Shown here: positions 35,541 through 44,200 of the stretch, in pieces
How the letters are laid out: each line of letters starts with the position of its first letter
Position numbering within the stretch: the first letter of the stretch is position 1
IMG/VR virus record: IMGVR_UViG_3300047311_000323
Coordinates: 62,001 to 126,000 of that record
From: a virus
Length of the DNA stretch: 64,000 bases
Strand: one strand, 5' to 3'
Position numbers and translations under genes: made by a program
Notes under the pieces: model-generated
What the model was told of the DNA's origin: nothing
What the model saw: only the letters and a program-made list of their open reading frames with translations
Databases searched by the model: none

Positions 35541-35560
35541 GAAATTTCAAGAAATTTCAA
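35541..35560. repeat. Tandem decamer with double palindrome upstream of the sigma-like gene
   Basis: Two head-to-tail copies of GAAATTTCAA; each contains the perfect palindrome GAAATTTC. It covers the stop of the primase-TOPRIM gene and lies 15 bases upstream of the TGATATAT element. Its position and symmetry make it a candidate operator for a dimeric regulator, possibly the product of the downstream gene. Confidence 0.45.
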
Positions 35561-36333
35561 TCCTTGACGCCAAAAGACAGCTCACCGTAATCACTAATTC
35601 CTCCCTTAGTGATGTATTCATCTATGTCTTTGAAGTCGTCTGATAAGTAAAAATTGCGAATATTGGCCATATGGCCAAACTTACTGATAATCCGTTTCCT
35701 CCCTTTTTGTCCCGAAAAATCATTATCCAATAACAAAAACATGTTATTCGAGTATCTGCTAATGACAGAAAATTGATAGGGAGTCATAGAAGAAGTGCCT
35801 AAAGCGACAATATTTCTAAACCCTATCTCCATTGCCTTTATAACATCGAACTGGCCTTCTACGATATAGACGCAACCTCGATCTAATATATGTTGCTTAT
35901 TTTCGTAAAGTCCAAATACTAGATTACCCTTTCGGAAATCTAAAGAGTCTTTAGTATTCTTATACTTGGAGATTTTCTTTTCTTGCTGTTCCTTATCGGA
36001 AAGCAGGGTACGCCCAACCAGACCCACCGGCTGTCCGTAGGGGTTACGGAAGGGCATTACCAGAGGATAGTCCTCAAAGTAGCAGGTGGGTATCTTTCGA
36101 GGGAAAAGAGAGTCCTCGATTTCTCTATTGTAGAACAACCCTTCTTTTTGCAGGGCTTCCTCTCCAACCAAATCAACCAAAGCAGACAAATCTTGAACGC
36201 CTGGGAAATACCCAAACCGGAACAAATCTTGGCTGGTTTCATTAAGTCTGGAATCGAGATAGGACTTACTTGCTTGCGCTCCTGGATAATTATTCAACAG
36301 GAAGCGACATGATTCAACTATCTTGTCTAGCAT
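35557..36333 (-). CDS. DnaG-type primase catalytic (TOPRIM) subunit
   Basis: A 258-residue protein matching the catalytic core of bacterial primase: a DnaG-type N-terminal region (SYLDSRLNETSQDLFRFGYF), the strand FRNPYGQPVGLVGRTL, and the TOPRIM domain with Glu159 in VYIVEGQFDVIKA and Asp203/Asp205 in LLLDNDFSGQKG. These acidic residues bind the metals for RNA primer synthesis. The CHC2 zinc-binding domain that normally precedes it in one protein is absent here and is encoded at 58647-59273. The two products probably work together. It directly abuts the zinc-ribbon gene at 36334. Confidence 0.85.
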   Translation of the reverse strand: MLDKIVESCRFLLNNYPGAQASKSYLDSRLNETSQDLFRFGYFPGVQDLSALVDLVGEEALQKEGLFYNREIEDSLFPRKIPTCYFEDYPLVMPFRNPYGQPVGLVGRTLLSDKEQQEKKISKYKNTKDSLDFRKGNLVFGLYENKQHILDRGCVYIVEGQFDVIKAMEIGFRNIVALGTSSMTPYQFSVISRYSNNMFLLLDNDFSGQKGRKRIISKFGHMANIRNFYLSDDFKDIDEYITKGGISDYGELSFGVKD

Positions 36334-36681
36334 TTATACGTCTTTGTTAGCGGTTCGTAGTTTGTCCTTCAGCATCATTTTGAAGGGCTCGCTGAGGTGG
36401 TCGTGCACTTTATTGCACCCCGGACAGACTATATCATCGTTGACGACCTTCGGCTGAGCCTCTTTTCCACACTTTGTGCACTTGACCCCGAAAGCGACCG
36501 CTTGTTTTTGCCTAAATTGTTTGAGCGCCTTCATCTGAACTTTGACGAAGTGCGTGACGTTAGGCATCTCCTGATCGCACAAGCTACAGTAGACTTTATC
36601 GGTTTTTGGATCCAAATAGGGCTCCATTTGGTTTCCGGTTCCCTTACAACCTTTGTGTTGGCAAAACATTGCGAATGGCAT
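36334..36681 (-). CDS. Small zinc-ribbon protein
   Basis: A 115-residue protein with several Cys pairs: CQHKGC near 7-12, CSLC near 32-35, CTKC near 68-71 and CPGC near 85-88. These could form two zinc ribbons. The start overlaps the DnaJ stop by one base, and the stop abuts the primase start, so it belongs to the DnaJ-primase operon. It probably binds nucleic acid or a replication partner. Confidence 0.65.
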   Translation of the reverse strand: MPFAMFCQHKGCKGTGNQMEPYLDPKTDKVYCSLCDQEMPNVTHFVKVQMKALKQFRQKQAVAFGVKCTKCGKEAQPKVVNDDIVCPGCNKVHDHLSEPFKMMLKDKLRTANKDV

Positions 36682-37613
36682 TATACTACCTCATCTAGAA
36701 GAACGCCAATCAATTTATCAGTGTTCTTTGGATATTCAACGTCTAGAATCACCCTATGGTCTCCAGCGCCGCTTACTCCGCAATGAGGTATAATTACCTC
36801 ATCACAGTTTCTAGACTGCGGTTTTACTAGAATTTCCTTGTCACCATTAATAGTCTTCACCGTATGCTTACAGCCACGTAAAGCATCCAATAGAGGAATG
36901 GTTATATGGCTGACAACACTTGTACCCTCAATATTCAATCCCGGCTCTTGAGTTACGTGTATATGACAGAACGCATCGGTATGTTGATCGGCTAGCCCCA
37001 TAAAGGAGCCGGCGTAATTTCCCATGCCCTGAAGGCGCAAAGTATTGTTATCAAGAATGCCCGCAGGCACAGACACGTGCACAGACACGTCTGCCTGTAA
37101 GGTTCCACCACCATGGCAAACGTCACATTCGGCCATATTGGCCTGCCCATAACATTCGTTACAGGTCGTCACCATAACCATATTACCCTGTCGATTGATA
37201 ACCTGGCCACGGCCGCCACACTTCTTACAACCGTTGTTGAGCTTGACATTGCCAGCTCCTCCACAGTTTTGGCACTTGCTTTGTCGAGAATACTTGATTT
37301 CTTTCTTGCAACCTAGGACAGATTCCTTGAAAGAGATGGTTAGATTCACTTCAACGTTTTCTAGTTGAATGACTTGTTGTCGATGGAATCCACCTTGATG
37401 ATAGGCAGACCGTCTGTCTTGTGGGTCAGTACTCTTACCAGTTTGTATGACCTGATTGGCTTCATTAATTTTCTTGAATCTATCCTCAGCGCCCGCTTCT
37501 TTATTTATGTCGGGGTGGTACTTTTTAGTAAGTTCGCGGTACTTCTTCTTGGCGTCCTCCGGGCTGGTGCCCTGAGGTATTTCCAGAGTTGCGTAGGCTT
37601 CCTTAAGATTCAT
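36681..37613 (-). CDS. dnaJ: DnaJ-family co-chaperone
   Basis: A 310-residue protein with complete type I DnaJ architecture: J domain with HPD at 33-35 (KYHPDINKEAG) that stimulates the Hsp70 ATPase, a short linker with reduced Gly/Phe region, a Cys-rich domain with four CxxCxGxG-like repeats (CQNCGGAG, CKKCGGRG, CNECYGQA, CDVCHGGG), then C-terminal substrate-binding barrels. It is shorter than E. coli DnaJ (376). It overlaps the RuvC gene by four bases. It probably recruits host DnaK for replication-complex remodelling (as lambda uses host DnaJ) or for folding virion proteins. No DnaK is in the window. Confidence 0.9.
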   Translation of the reverse strand: MNLKEAYATLEIPQGTSPEDAKKKYRELTKKYHPDINKEAGAEDRFKKINEANQVIQTGKSTDPQDRRSAYHQGGFHRQQVIQLENVEVNLTISFKESVLGCKKEIKYSRQSKCQNCGGAGNVKLNNGCKKCGGRGQVINRQGNMVMVTTCNECYGQANMAECDVCHGGGTLQADVSVHVSVPAGILDNNTLRLQGMGNYAGSFMGLADQHTDAFCHIHVTQEPGLNIEGTSVVSHITIPLLDALRGCKHTVKTINGDKEILVKPQSRNCDEVIIPHCGVSGAGDHRVILDVEYPKNTDKLIGVLLDEVV

Positions 37614-38170
37614 TTTTTCTTACCCTTGGGCTTCACTAAGCCCGCTAATGTACGAGCGTGATAAAGGGCGACTGCCACACCGTCGGCTTTGTCGTAACTT
37701 TCCACTTTTATTCCGCCCTTCTTATTGTACTCGTAGGGGAACGTAATTCCTAAATGTTGGGCGACAAGGGCCGGCATTTCTTCTTTTTTTGGTAAATCCT
37801 TGCCGGTCTTTAGGCCATGACGAATAGTCATTACACTATAAAGAGTTGGGGATTTGCCCAAATAGTCATAAGCAGTCAGACAAATCATTCTGTTAAATGT
37901 AGTTAACATAATGACGGTTTTGGCTGTGCTCTTACCCTTCATAAATTGAATGATCTCTTCAATTGCAATATAGTCGGGTTTGGCATCCACAATAACCTTT
38001 TGGACTTGATTTCTGGTACTTACTATTCTCTCAATAATAGTACCCTTCTTGGCCGGCTTAAGATATCCAGCTTTGACGAATGAGATGTCGTTAGTTGTTT
38101 CGTCCCAACTTAATATGCAATAGCCAATCGTAGTAGAAGAGGCATCGAAGCCAAGTATAGTTTTTACCAT
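37610..38170 (-). CDS. ruvC: RuvC-type Holliday junction resolvase
   Basis: A 186-residue RNase-H-fold nuclease. The first acidic residue is Asp9 in ILGFDASSTTIGY, a second is Glu in YIAIEEI (near 73), and the C-terminal acidic pair lies in ESYDKADGVAVAL. These four sites form the metal-binding catalytic centre of RuvC. The ATG at 38170 is preferred because the longer start at 38206 lies inside the terminator hairpin of the SSB gene. It resolves recombination or branched packaging intermediates. The stop overlaps the DnaJ start. Confidence 0.85.
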   Translation of the reverse strand: MVKTILGFDASSTTIGYCILSWDETTNDISFVKAGYLKPAKKGTIIERIVSTRNQVQKVIVDAKPDYIAIEEIIQFMKGKSTAKTVIMLTTFNRMICLTAYDYLGKSPTLYSVMTIRHGLKTGKDLPKKEEMPALVAQHLGITFPYEYNKKGGIKVESYDKADGVAVALYHARTLAGLVKPKGKKK

Positions 38171-38184
38171 ACTTGGTAATATAA

Positions 38185-38229
38185 CAAACAAAAAAGAAAA
38201 GCCCACAACGGGGGAGTTGTGAGCTTTTC
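38185..38229 (-). terminator. Rho-independent terminator after the SSB gene
   Basis: On the minus strand a stem GAAAAGCTCACAAC pairs with GTTGTGGGCTTTTC (one A-C mismatch) around a CCCCC-containing loop, followed by TTTTTTGTTTG. This is a strong intrinsic terminator. It ends the SSB transcript before the RuvC gene, so RuvC-DnaJ-primase expression would need read-through or another promoter. Confidence 0.9.
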
Positions 38230-38253
38230 AGTACTATCTAGGGAGTGATAGAC

Positions 38254-38985
38254 TTAGGACTGAGGTGCTTGTCCGTCTTCATAAGAAGGGAACGAGTTCT
38301 CTAGCTCTTCATCATCAGTCATGCTGACGGCTGGAGCGGCAGCCTTGGTGCTCTTCTTTGCAGCGGCAGCAGGAGCTGGTACTGTGGCAGGTGTTGCACC
38401 GGTGGTCGTTACACCATTAATCTTGTCCAATCTAGCCTGTACTTTCTCAGGGGTTGGTGGAGTGACTCTGCGCTTCAGGTCATCAAAATCAATGCTGTCC
38501 TTAATTACTTGATCAGCAGCCGATAGTGGCTCTTTTGGTAGGGCTTGGACACTGTAGTATCCGGTAGCTCCGCCGTTCTTATCAACTTCAACGTTGATGT
38601 CATACTTGGTAGGATCACCAAATCTTGCGTTCTTGTTGTACTTTCTAATCTGTGAGAACACAGCGAAAGAGATGTCAAGAATCTTGTAAGTGTTGGTCTT
38701 ACGGGAAATTACTCCGAGCAACCAACGTGGCTTGGCTTTGTCGCCAGTGGCGCAGAGTGGGCAGCTTCCGTGAATTGCGGAACACTGAACCTTCTGTCCG
38801 AAACCCGTGTCGCCGTCTTTCTTGTACTTATGAACCAAGTACTGGTGTGGCTGGGTCAAGAGCCTGATCTCATTTGGACCCTCATCTAAACGAAGAAAGA
38901 GGTCTTTGCTGTTTGTTTGTTTCTTGTTATCACCTGGAAAAACGTCTGAATTCCAGTCTACTTCACCGAATGTATTCGTTGTCAT
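38254..38985 (-). CDS. Single-stranded DNA-binding protein
   Basis: A 243-residue protein resembling the gp32-type single-stranded DNA-binding proteins of large phages. It has an early aromatic/charged region (LRLDEGPNEIRLLTQPHQYL), a CPLC pair (near 75-78, GSCPLCATGDK) that may bind zinc, an OB-type strand (RWLLGVISRKTNTYKILDIS), and an Ala/Pro/Lys linker followed by an acidic tail (MTDDEELENSFPSYEDG). Acidic tails of SSBs recruit replication proteins. It has its own terminator, which fits high expression. The neighbours RecA, RuvC and primase support the role. Confidence 0.75.
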   Translation of the reverse strand: MTTNTFGEVDWNSDVFPGDNKKQTNSKDLFLRLDEGPNEIRLLTQPHQYLVHKYKKDGDTGFGQKVQCSAIHGSCPLCATGDKAKPRWLLGVISRKTNTYKILDISFAVFSQIRKYNKNARFGDPTKYDINVEVDKNGGATGYYSVQALPKEPLSAADQVIKDSIDFDDLKRRVTPPTPEKVQARLDKINGVTTTGATPATVPAPAAAAKKSTKAAAPAVSMTDDEELENSFPSYEDGQAPQS

Positions 38986-39067
38986 ATTGATCTCCTACTG
39001 TTATCTCTTTTGTACATTACTAGTACGTTATCTACTTAACAAAACCATCGATCGTATATCTATCACA

Positions 39068-39367
39068 TTAGTGTGTAAATCGTACGTAACGAGTGCGGGC
39101 GTGGTCAGTGGTGCGGTTGAATCTTACTCCGATACCCCTGCTTCGTAGTCTATTGGCTACTCTGTTAATTACCACTCTGAGAGCACCTGGGGAGCCGGGT
39201 AGAATTCCTCTTTGACGCCTGCTAGAAACTCTGTTCAAAGCAGTCATCAAATTTGTCATCGTTCCGATCCACTTGCTGCCAGATTGGTTGCTTACTATCG
39301 TATTTACTTTCGTGAACACTAAATCGTTCACATTGATTTCTCCTGTCATCTCATTACTCACTTTCAT
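39068..39367 (-). CDS. Small winged-helix-like DNA-binding protein
   Basis: A 99-residue basic protein. The middle and end (IGTMTNLMTALNRVSS, PGSPGALRVVINRVANRLRS, RGIGVRFNRTTDHARTRYVR) resemble the winged-helix domain at the C-terminus of many phage or plasmid primase-helicase proteins, where it binds DNA. Here it stands alone. It lies between the SSB gene and a small unknown gene in the recombination cluster. The start could also be the seventh codon (Met). Confidence 0.55.
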   Translation of the reverse strand: MKVSNEMTGEINVNDLVFTKVNTIVSNQSGSKWIGTMTNLMTALNRVSSRRQRGILPGSPGALRVVINRVANRLRSRGIGVRFNRTTDHARTRYVRFTH

Positions 39368-39379
39368 ATTCGTAATATC

Positions 39380-39730
39380 TTACTTGGTTTCTTTACCTGG
39401 GTTATTCACAGTCTTTACTGCATTGAAGACTAAACTTCTAATGCTATAAACTCTGTGCAGTGGGAACAACATCTCTAATATAAGTTCTTTAGAGGTGCTT
39501 GTCAAGATATCGGAAAAACCTTTGATAATTTCATCATCGTCCTTATCACAGAAAATTCCTTTAACTTGGATAAAACCATTTTCTGATAGAGGCTTATCCA
39601 AAGAAATAAATCTCTGAAAATTACGAGTCTTCCCCGTAACACCATCATCTAATGTAACTAGGAATGGTGGCTTTTTAAGGGATGGCGCAATGGCCATTGT
39701 CAGACTGTTTGGGCCCAAATCAATTGGCAT
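39380..39730 (-). CDS. Small protein of the RecA cluster, unknown function
   Basis: A 116-residue protein beginning MPIDLGPNSLTMAIAPSLKK, mixed alpha/beta, with hydrophobic strands (FLVTLDDG, FIQVKGIFCDKDD). No motif is recognised. It starts 3 bases after the RecA stop and so is co-transcribed with it. Confidence 0.5.
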   Translation of the reverse strand: MPIDLGPNSLTMAIAPSLKKPPFLVTLDDGVTGKTRNFQRFISLDKPLSENGFIQVKGIFCDKDDDEIIKGFSDILTSTSKELILEMLFPLHRVYSIRSLVFNAVKTVNNPGKETK

Positions 39731-39733
39731 GGT

Positions 39734-40942
39734 TTACTTACCTTTCTTCCGTTTCTTTACTTCTGTTGTATCATCGCCAGCATCGTCTACTATTGGAGCC
39801 AGAACAGCGGCTTTCTTTGCCTCTTGTTCTCTTCTAGCAGAATCTCTCTTGGCATCACGAGCCTCACCAATCTTTACGGTGAGTTCGGCAGCCAAGGCTG
39901 GGTCATCTTTGAGAGCTTCACAGAACTTTGGAAATCCAACCCACTTCTTGTCACCATATTCATGGGACACTGTGGAGGTCTTGACGACCACGTTGTAGTC
40001 CAAAGCTAATTGTGCAACTTCTTCGTGCTTGTCTATAACACCGATACCGAAGTTTACTTTGAATTCGCACTTACGTGGGTAAGGGCCGAACTTCGACTTT
40101 TCAATGGTTGCTCGCATCGTATGACCGATCTTTTGCTCTTTTTCATCCAAGATTTGTGCATCAGCACGAGCCACCGCTTCAAAGTAAACGTTGGCACTCA
40201 AGAAGTGAGCGTAAGTATTTCCACCGGAGAACGAGTGATCAACCCCATAAGGATCCATATTAGCTTTCTTGTGGTTGATGAAAATGAAGGGCACTTGCGC
40301 TCTGTTTGCATCAAGAGAAAGCTTACGGAAAGTAGTAGTTAAGAATCTGGCTAACAAAGCCATGTTCATCTTTCCAACAGCCGAAACATCTTCGCCTGGT
40401 GGAATAATGGCGCCTAGTGAATCCAATACAACCATGTTGATATTGAAGTCGCCAGCCATAATCATATCAAGTAATCCTTGCTTAGTCTTACCGACTAGCA
40501 AATGAGTCTTCTTGTCTTCCTTGGGAACACCAAGAATCATTTCGAAACAGCTACGACCAATAACGGCCGTCTCACCATCAACGACAATGATACGGGAAAC
40601 ATCCAAGCCCAAAATCTCTGCCCACTTAGCATCGAAGGTTCCTTCGGCATCAATGAACATCTGTTGGGTGCCAGGCTCAGCTTGCTGAGCTTCTTTGATA
40701 GCCAACATGGCCATGAGCGTCTTGCCGCTACCAGGAGCGCCGTAGAACTGAATCAATCTGCCTTTAGGTAGTCCTCCAGATGATAAAGCATCATCGAGAA
40801 CTAAAGAGCCAGATGGAGTTACCGGCAGCTTCTCTCCCATGGTTTCATGGGCAAGTCTGAAATCTAATTGTTCGTCGGCCTTAGCAAAACTTTGGAAAAA
40901 TGCGGTTAGCTTATCTGACTTCTTTTTCTTATCATCTGACAT
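39734..40942 (-). CDS. recA: RecA/UvsX-family recombinase
   Basis: A 402-residue strand-exchange ATPase. Walker A is GAPGSGKT at 68-75, Walker B is MVVLDSLGAI, and the L2-type DNA-binding region is FINHKKANMDPYGVDHSFSG. The ending is a charged Lys/Ala-rich and acidic tail. The ATG at 40942 has AGGAG 5 bases upstream; the longer frame starts at TTG. In the T4 model such a protein drives recombination-dependent replication and repair together with the SSB, SbcCD-type nuclease and RuvC-like enzyme, all encoded in this window. Confidence 0.9.
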   Translation of the reverse strand: MSDDKKKKSDKLTAFFQSFAKADEQLDFRLAHETMGEKLPVTPSGSLVLDDALSSGGLPKGRLIQFYGAPGSGKTLMAMLAIKEAQQAEPGTQQMFIDAEGTFDAKWAEILGLDVSRIIVVDGETAVIGRSCFEMILGVPKEDKKTHLLVGKTKQGLLDMIMAGDFNINMVVLDSLGAIIPPGEDVSAVGKMNMALLARFLTTTFRKLSLDANRAQVPFIFINHKKANMDPYGVDHSFSGGNTYAHFLSANVYFEAVARADAQILDEKEQKIGHTMRATIEKSKFGPYPRKCEFKVNFGIGVIDKHEEVAQLALDYNVVVKTSTVSHEYGDKKWVGFPKFCEALKDDPALAAELTVKIGEARDAKRDSARREQEAKKAAVLAPIVDDAGDDTTEVKKRKKGK

Positions 40943-40953
40943 TTTATCTCCTA

Positions 40954-41460
40954 TCAATCGTAGCCTTCGCCCGCATTGCTGGTCCCTGAACTATAACCGA
41001 GGATCGTCTTTCGCAGGCCCGCCGCAATGTCTTTAAAATGGTGGTGGGACTTGACTAAAATCTCGTATTTTCGTTCGAGGACGATCTTTGCGCCCTTGGC
41101 TTCCGCTAATTTGATTTGTACTTTTTCGACTTCAGGCGATGACTCTCCCGCCCATTTTTTCATGTCCACTGTCGTTCGAGCCCCATCGGGTGCTGCATAT
41201 TCTAAGGACACTTTATTCTTCGTACTGTTTACTTGCGATTCTAGATAACCTACTGTCTTTACAATCTTTGAAAGGTAACCGACTATAATGTCCGCACCTC
41301 TTAGAGATTGTTGCTGCAATAATTCAGCATGAGCCAAATCAATTGCGTCTATATCTCGTAGCTGTTCTAATACTTCCTGTATTTCGGTGAGGTCGAAATC
41401 TTTGAAATCTTCCTCTAAATTAGAACCTAAAACATCGCCTAGTCTTACTGTTTGGCTCAT
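40954..41460 (-). CDS. Helical protein upstream of RecA (possible recombination mediator)
   Basis: A 168-residue, largely helical protein (LRDIDAIDLAHAELLQQQSL, KVQIKLAEAKGAKIVLERKY). Its stop is 11 bases before the RecA start. Size, helicity and position would suit a UvsY-like mediator that loads RecA onto SSB-covered DNA, but there is no sequence signature that proves it. Confidence 0.5.
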   Translation of the reverse strand: MSQTVRLGDVLGSNLEEDFKDFDLTEIQEVLEQLRDIDAIDLAHAELLQQQSLRGADIIVGYLSKIVKTVGYLESQVNSTKNKVSLEYAAPDGARTTVDMKKWAGESSPEVEKVQIKLAEAKGAKIVLERKYEILVKSHHHFKDIAAGLRKTILGYSSGTSNAGEGYD

Positions 41461-41513
41461 GTTTGTCTTTCTCCTGTAATATTGAATTAAACGAACTTTT
41501 TCTCGACAAATGG

Positions 41514-41816
41514 TTATTTGGAAGCCTTATTATTTTTCTTTAGTTCGGCCACCACTTCATCTATCTGTTGATGCATTAATCGCAGGTGTTGGTGCTGCAT
41601 TACTGCCATTAGAAATAGGAATACTTCCAAGCTGGTCCTTCGTTTAGAAGGTGGCTTTAGGAAGATAATAATACCGTCATCATTGGCCTCAAAAAGGTCT
41701 ATGAATAGGTCTTCGCCTTTACCCGTCATGTCGGTGTATGACTTGACGATTTTATTGTACATATCGTACTCGTCATCCGTCATTTCCACTTTCTTATTGT
41801 CAATGACTCTAATCAT
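41514..41816 (-). CDS. Small conserved-type phage protein, unknown function
   Basis: A 100-residue protein (MIRVIDNKKVEMTDDEYDMY to GIIIFLKPPSKRRTSLEVFL) followed by a helical C-terminus. The compact N-terminal strand-helix pattern is protein-like, and it looks like a type of small protein I have seen in other large phages. No function is known. It is followed after 53 bases by the RecA-proximal gene. Confidence 0.5.
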   Translation of the reverse strand: MIRVIDNKKVEMTDDEYDMYNKIVKSYTDMTGKGEDLFIDLFEANDDGIIIFLKPPSKRRTSLEVFLFLMAVMQHQHLRLMHQQIDEVVAELKKNNKASK

Positions 41817-41819
41817 GGC

Positions 41820-42665
41820 TTACCCTCTTGAGAAACTGCCTTTACCTGAGCCCAATCTCTTGGATGCTCCTTGAGCTTTTGCTTGCATGTTGACAAGCGC
41901 TCTCATATCCTTCTCATTAGCTCCGGCCGGGCCGTTACCCTTTTTCATGTTGGCCATGGCCAGAACAGCAGGCGGAATTTCGTCATCGTCACCATCGGCC
42001 ATAGAAGAAACTGGCAATCCCGAAGCAACTATATCACCGCTACCAATGACGGACTGGAATTCGGCAACAGCTTCAGGATCGGCTTCTGCCATTGATTCTT
42101 TGCTCATCATAGATGCCACACCACCTTCTTTGTTGGACATGGCTGCCGCGACTTCTCTTTTGACTTTTTCTGCAACTGCCCTAAGATCTTTAGTTTTGTC
42201 GGCGACACTTTTAGGGTCACCGTCCACGGCTTTCTCTTGCTTTAGCATATTGTTCGCACGATCATGGAACGTTTGGGTCCTATCATCAGTTGCCATCTTT
42301 TCAACAACAACATCCTGCTCAACTACCTTACCATCTTCATCAAGAGTCTTAATCCTCATAACGGACTTCTTCTTTTCTTGGAACTCTTCATCATCAAGAA
42401 CTTTGCGCATCTCTTTGATGGCTTCCTTAGGAAGATAGGCTTTGAGATCTGGAGAATCTGTTTTGATGTAGTTGTGGTTAGATAGCAGCCAGTCATCGAG
42501 TTGTTCTTGGTATTTCTGCATATCACCCATAGCAACAGCTAAATTGGCGAGGCAATTCTTAAGATGCTCTTCCATAATCTGTTTACCACAGAAGGGACAC
42601 ACATTAATTTCTATGGCGTGGGTCCATTTTGGATTGATTTCTGTTTCACAAGATACGCATTTCAT
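41820..42665 (-). CDS. Protein with N-terminal zinc ribbon, unknown function
   Basis: A 281-residue protein. The N-terminus has a classic zinc ribbon, CVSC (3-6) and CPFC (23-26). The middle is helical and charged. The C-terminal half is Met/Ala/Gly/Asp-rich and probably flexible, ending GSGKGSFSRG. It stands three bases from both neighbours in a continuous operon. Its role is unknown. Confidence 0.5.
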   Translation of the reverse strand: MKCVSCETEINPKWTHAIEINVCPFCGKQIMEEHLKNCLANLAVAMGDMQKYQEQLDDWLLSNHNYIKTDSPDLKAYLPKEAIKEMRKVLDDEEFQEKKKSVMRIKTLDEDGKVVEQDVVVEKMATDDRTQTFHDRANNMLKQEKAVDGDPKSVADKTKDLRAVAEKVKREVAAAMSNKEGGVASMMSKESMAEADPEAVAEFQSVIGSGDIVASGLPVSSMADGDDDEIPPAVLAMANMKKGNGPAGANEKDMRALVNMQAKAQGASKRLGSGKGSFSRG

Positions 42666-42667
42666 GT

Positions 42668-43123
42668 TTAGATCACCCTTCTAAAACTTCTCAAGGATCT
42701 GGTTTGAATAGATCCGTCCGCACCTGCCGTCTTGACAAGATCACTTTCTTGAGTGATAACGGATTGGGCACGTGCTTGCTTATATCTAGCCCATTTGACC
42801 TCTTGCGGTAAAGAAGATTCATCTACAGCAATACAGCCTTCAATTTCTTTGGCTGTCTCCTGAATCTTTTCTGCCAATTCCTCGCTAAGAGCTTTCACAT
42901 ATTCTCTGTGTCTGTAGACGGAGACGGGGTTATTAGCTTCCCCATTGAGAGGAATTAGCCCCAATGAATTGATTAGTGCTTCATCTCTGGTAACCAATGC
43001 ATGCTCATACAATCCCTTCAAACGAAGTTCGAGGGGCGTAGGAGGATACTTTTCGTCATCCCCATTGGCTAGGTCACGAATACTTCCTCTATCTGATTGC
43101 TGCTGAACACGTCTAATTGGCAT
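42668..43123 (-). CDS. Helical charged protein, unknown function
   Basis: A 151-residue protein with a helical core (YKALSEELAEKIQETAKEIE-like sequence) and an N-terminal PIRRVQQQSDRGSIRDL segment. No catalytic motif. It lies between the zinc-ribbon gene and the 355-residue virion-like gene with very short spacing. Confidence 0.45.
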   Translation of the reverse strand: MPIRRVQQQSDRGSIRDLANGDDEKYPPTPLELRLKGLYEHALVTRDEALINSLGLIPLNGEANNPVSVYRHREYVKALSEELAEKIQETAKEIEGCIAVDESSLPQEVKWARYKQARAQSVITQESDLVKTAGADGSIQTRSLRSFRRVI

Positions 43124-43130
43124 TTATACC

Positions 43131-44198
43131 TTATTTCTTAGTTCTTCTAAAAGAGCCCTTGAATTTGTTTTCTGCAATTGCGTCTTTAGTAGGAGCATAT
43201 CTATTGATTACTCTTTCAAGAGCATCAAAATTATTATCATGCCAATTTAGCATTTGACTGATTTGTTCTTCACGAGCCTTATCATTTGCTTCGCAAAAGC
43301 CCTTATCTATCATCAATTGAGTTAGTTTGGTGGCGCGCTCAGTCTTGAGCTTTAGTTCTGCCTGAAATTCAGGAGTAGCTTCTTTGGCCGCCTTGGCTTG
43401 AGCCTTCTTTGTAGAGGCAAGGTCATGCAAACTACGACCAGGTGGACGGTTTGTTGGGGCACGCTCTTTACGATCGGATTCAACCTTCAAAGTGGATGGG
43501 CCTTCTTTTACTGGCTCCGTGTTAGCCACTCTATGAACTCTTGGACCAGGGCCTCTTACTGTCTTACCTTTGTTTAGCTTCCTCTTACCGGTTTTGATTC
43601 CAGCAGGCTTGACATCACCGAGTTTCTTACTGAGGTCTGTCATAAACTCTCTTAGCTCTTGAATAGCATCGCCTGGTTCAAACTTGGTTGGCTTATCGTC
43701 AATCATGCGAATCTCACGCTTTTCAGCCTCAGGAGCAATTTGATCTACCTTCTGAGCAATATGATCAATTGGTTCTTCGGTAAAATCTTCGACTCTTCCT
43801 AGATTAGGAATTCTAGACAAATCGGTAAGCTCCATGAACTTATCCTTAGTCAGTTGCAAATCTTTGAGAGTTCCTCTAGTCTTGTTGAACTTTTGTTGAA
43901 CCCAAGATAGGTCGTAATCTTCATCGAAATCTTTTTCATGTTTATCATCAAAGAAGGCTTCTAATCCTTTTAGGAATTCAGCTTTGTCTTTGGCACCTGG
44001 CACTGCTTCAGGATCTAATCCTTGAACAACAAGTAGGTGTCTCATTATAGAATTGATTGGGGCTAGGACTGTGCTAACTGCTGTGATACCACCGTCAACA
44101 TACTTCTTAAGTAGATCAGGATTTTCACTCAGAAAAGACTTAAGTAGTCTATCGGTTTCTTTTTGGAACAAGCTAGAAAGGCGATTGTGTAGTTGCAT
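43131..44198 (-). CDS. Helical protein sharing a C-terminal domain with the protease-scaffold
   Basis: A 355-residue charged protein. About residues 282-336 (ATKLTQLMIDKGFCE..QISQMLNWHDNNFDALERVI..RYAP) align with residues about 1150-1206 of the 1252-residue protease-scaffold protein (YELTYDMVDRGLCK..QVDQIMKFNDDAFESLKKVV..RHEP). A basic linker (about 190-260) and a KGSFRRTKK end are further features. The shared domain suggests a related role in head assembly, although the gene lies in the replication half. Confidence 0.55.
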   Translation of the reverse strand: MQLHNRLSSLFQKETDRLLKSFLSENPDLLKKYVDGGITAVSTVLAPINSIMRHLLVVQGLDPEAVPGAKDKAEFLKGLEAFFDDKHEKDFDEDYDLSWVQQKFNKTRGTLKDLQLTKDKFMELTDLSRIPNLGRVEDFTEEPIDHIAQKVDQIAPEAEKREIRMIDDKPTKFEPGDAIQELREFMTDLSKKLGDVKPAGIKTGKRKLNKGKTVRGPGPRVHRVANTEPVKEGPSTLKVESDRKERAPTNRPPGRSLHDLASTKKAQAKAAKEATPEFQAELKLKTERATKLTQLMIDKGFCEANDKAREEQISQMLNWHDNNFDALERVINRYAPTKDAIAENKFKGSFRRTKK

Positions 44199-44200
44199 GG

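Noticed and set aside
41887-42438. 183-residue plus-strand ORF
   Set aside because: Antisense of the zinc-ribbon gene at 41820; Ser/Thr-rich shadow with no start signal.
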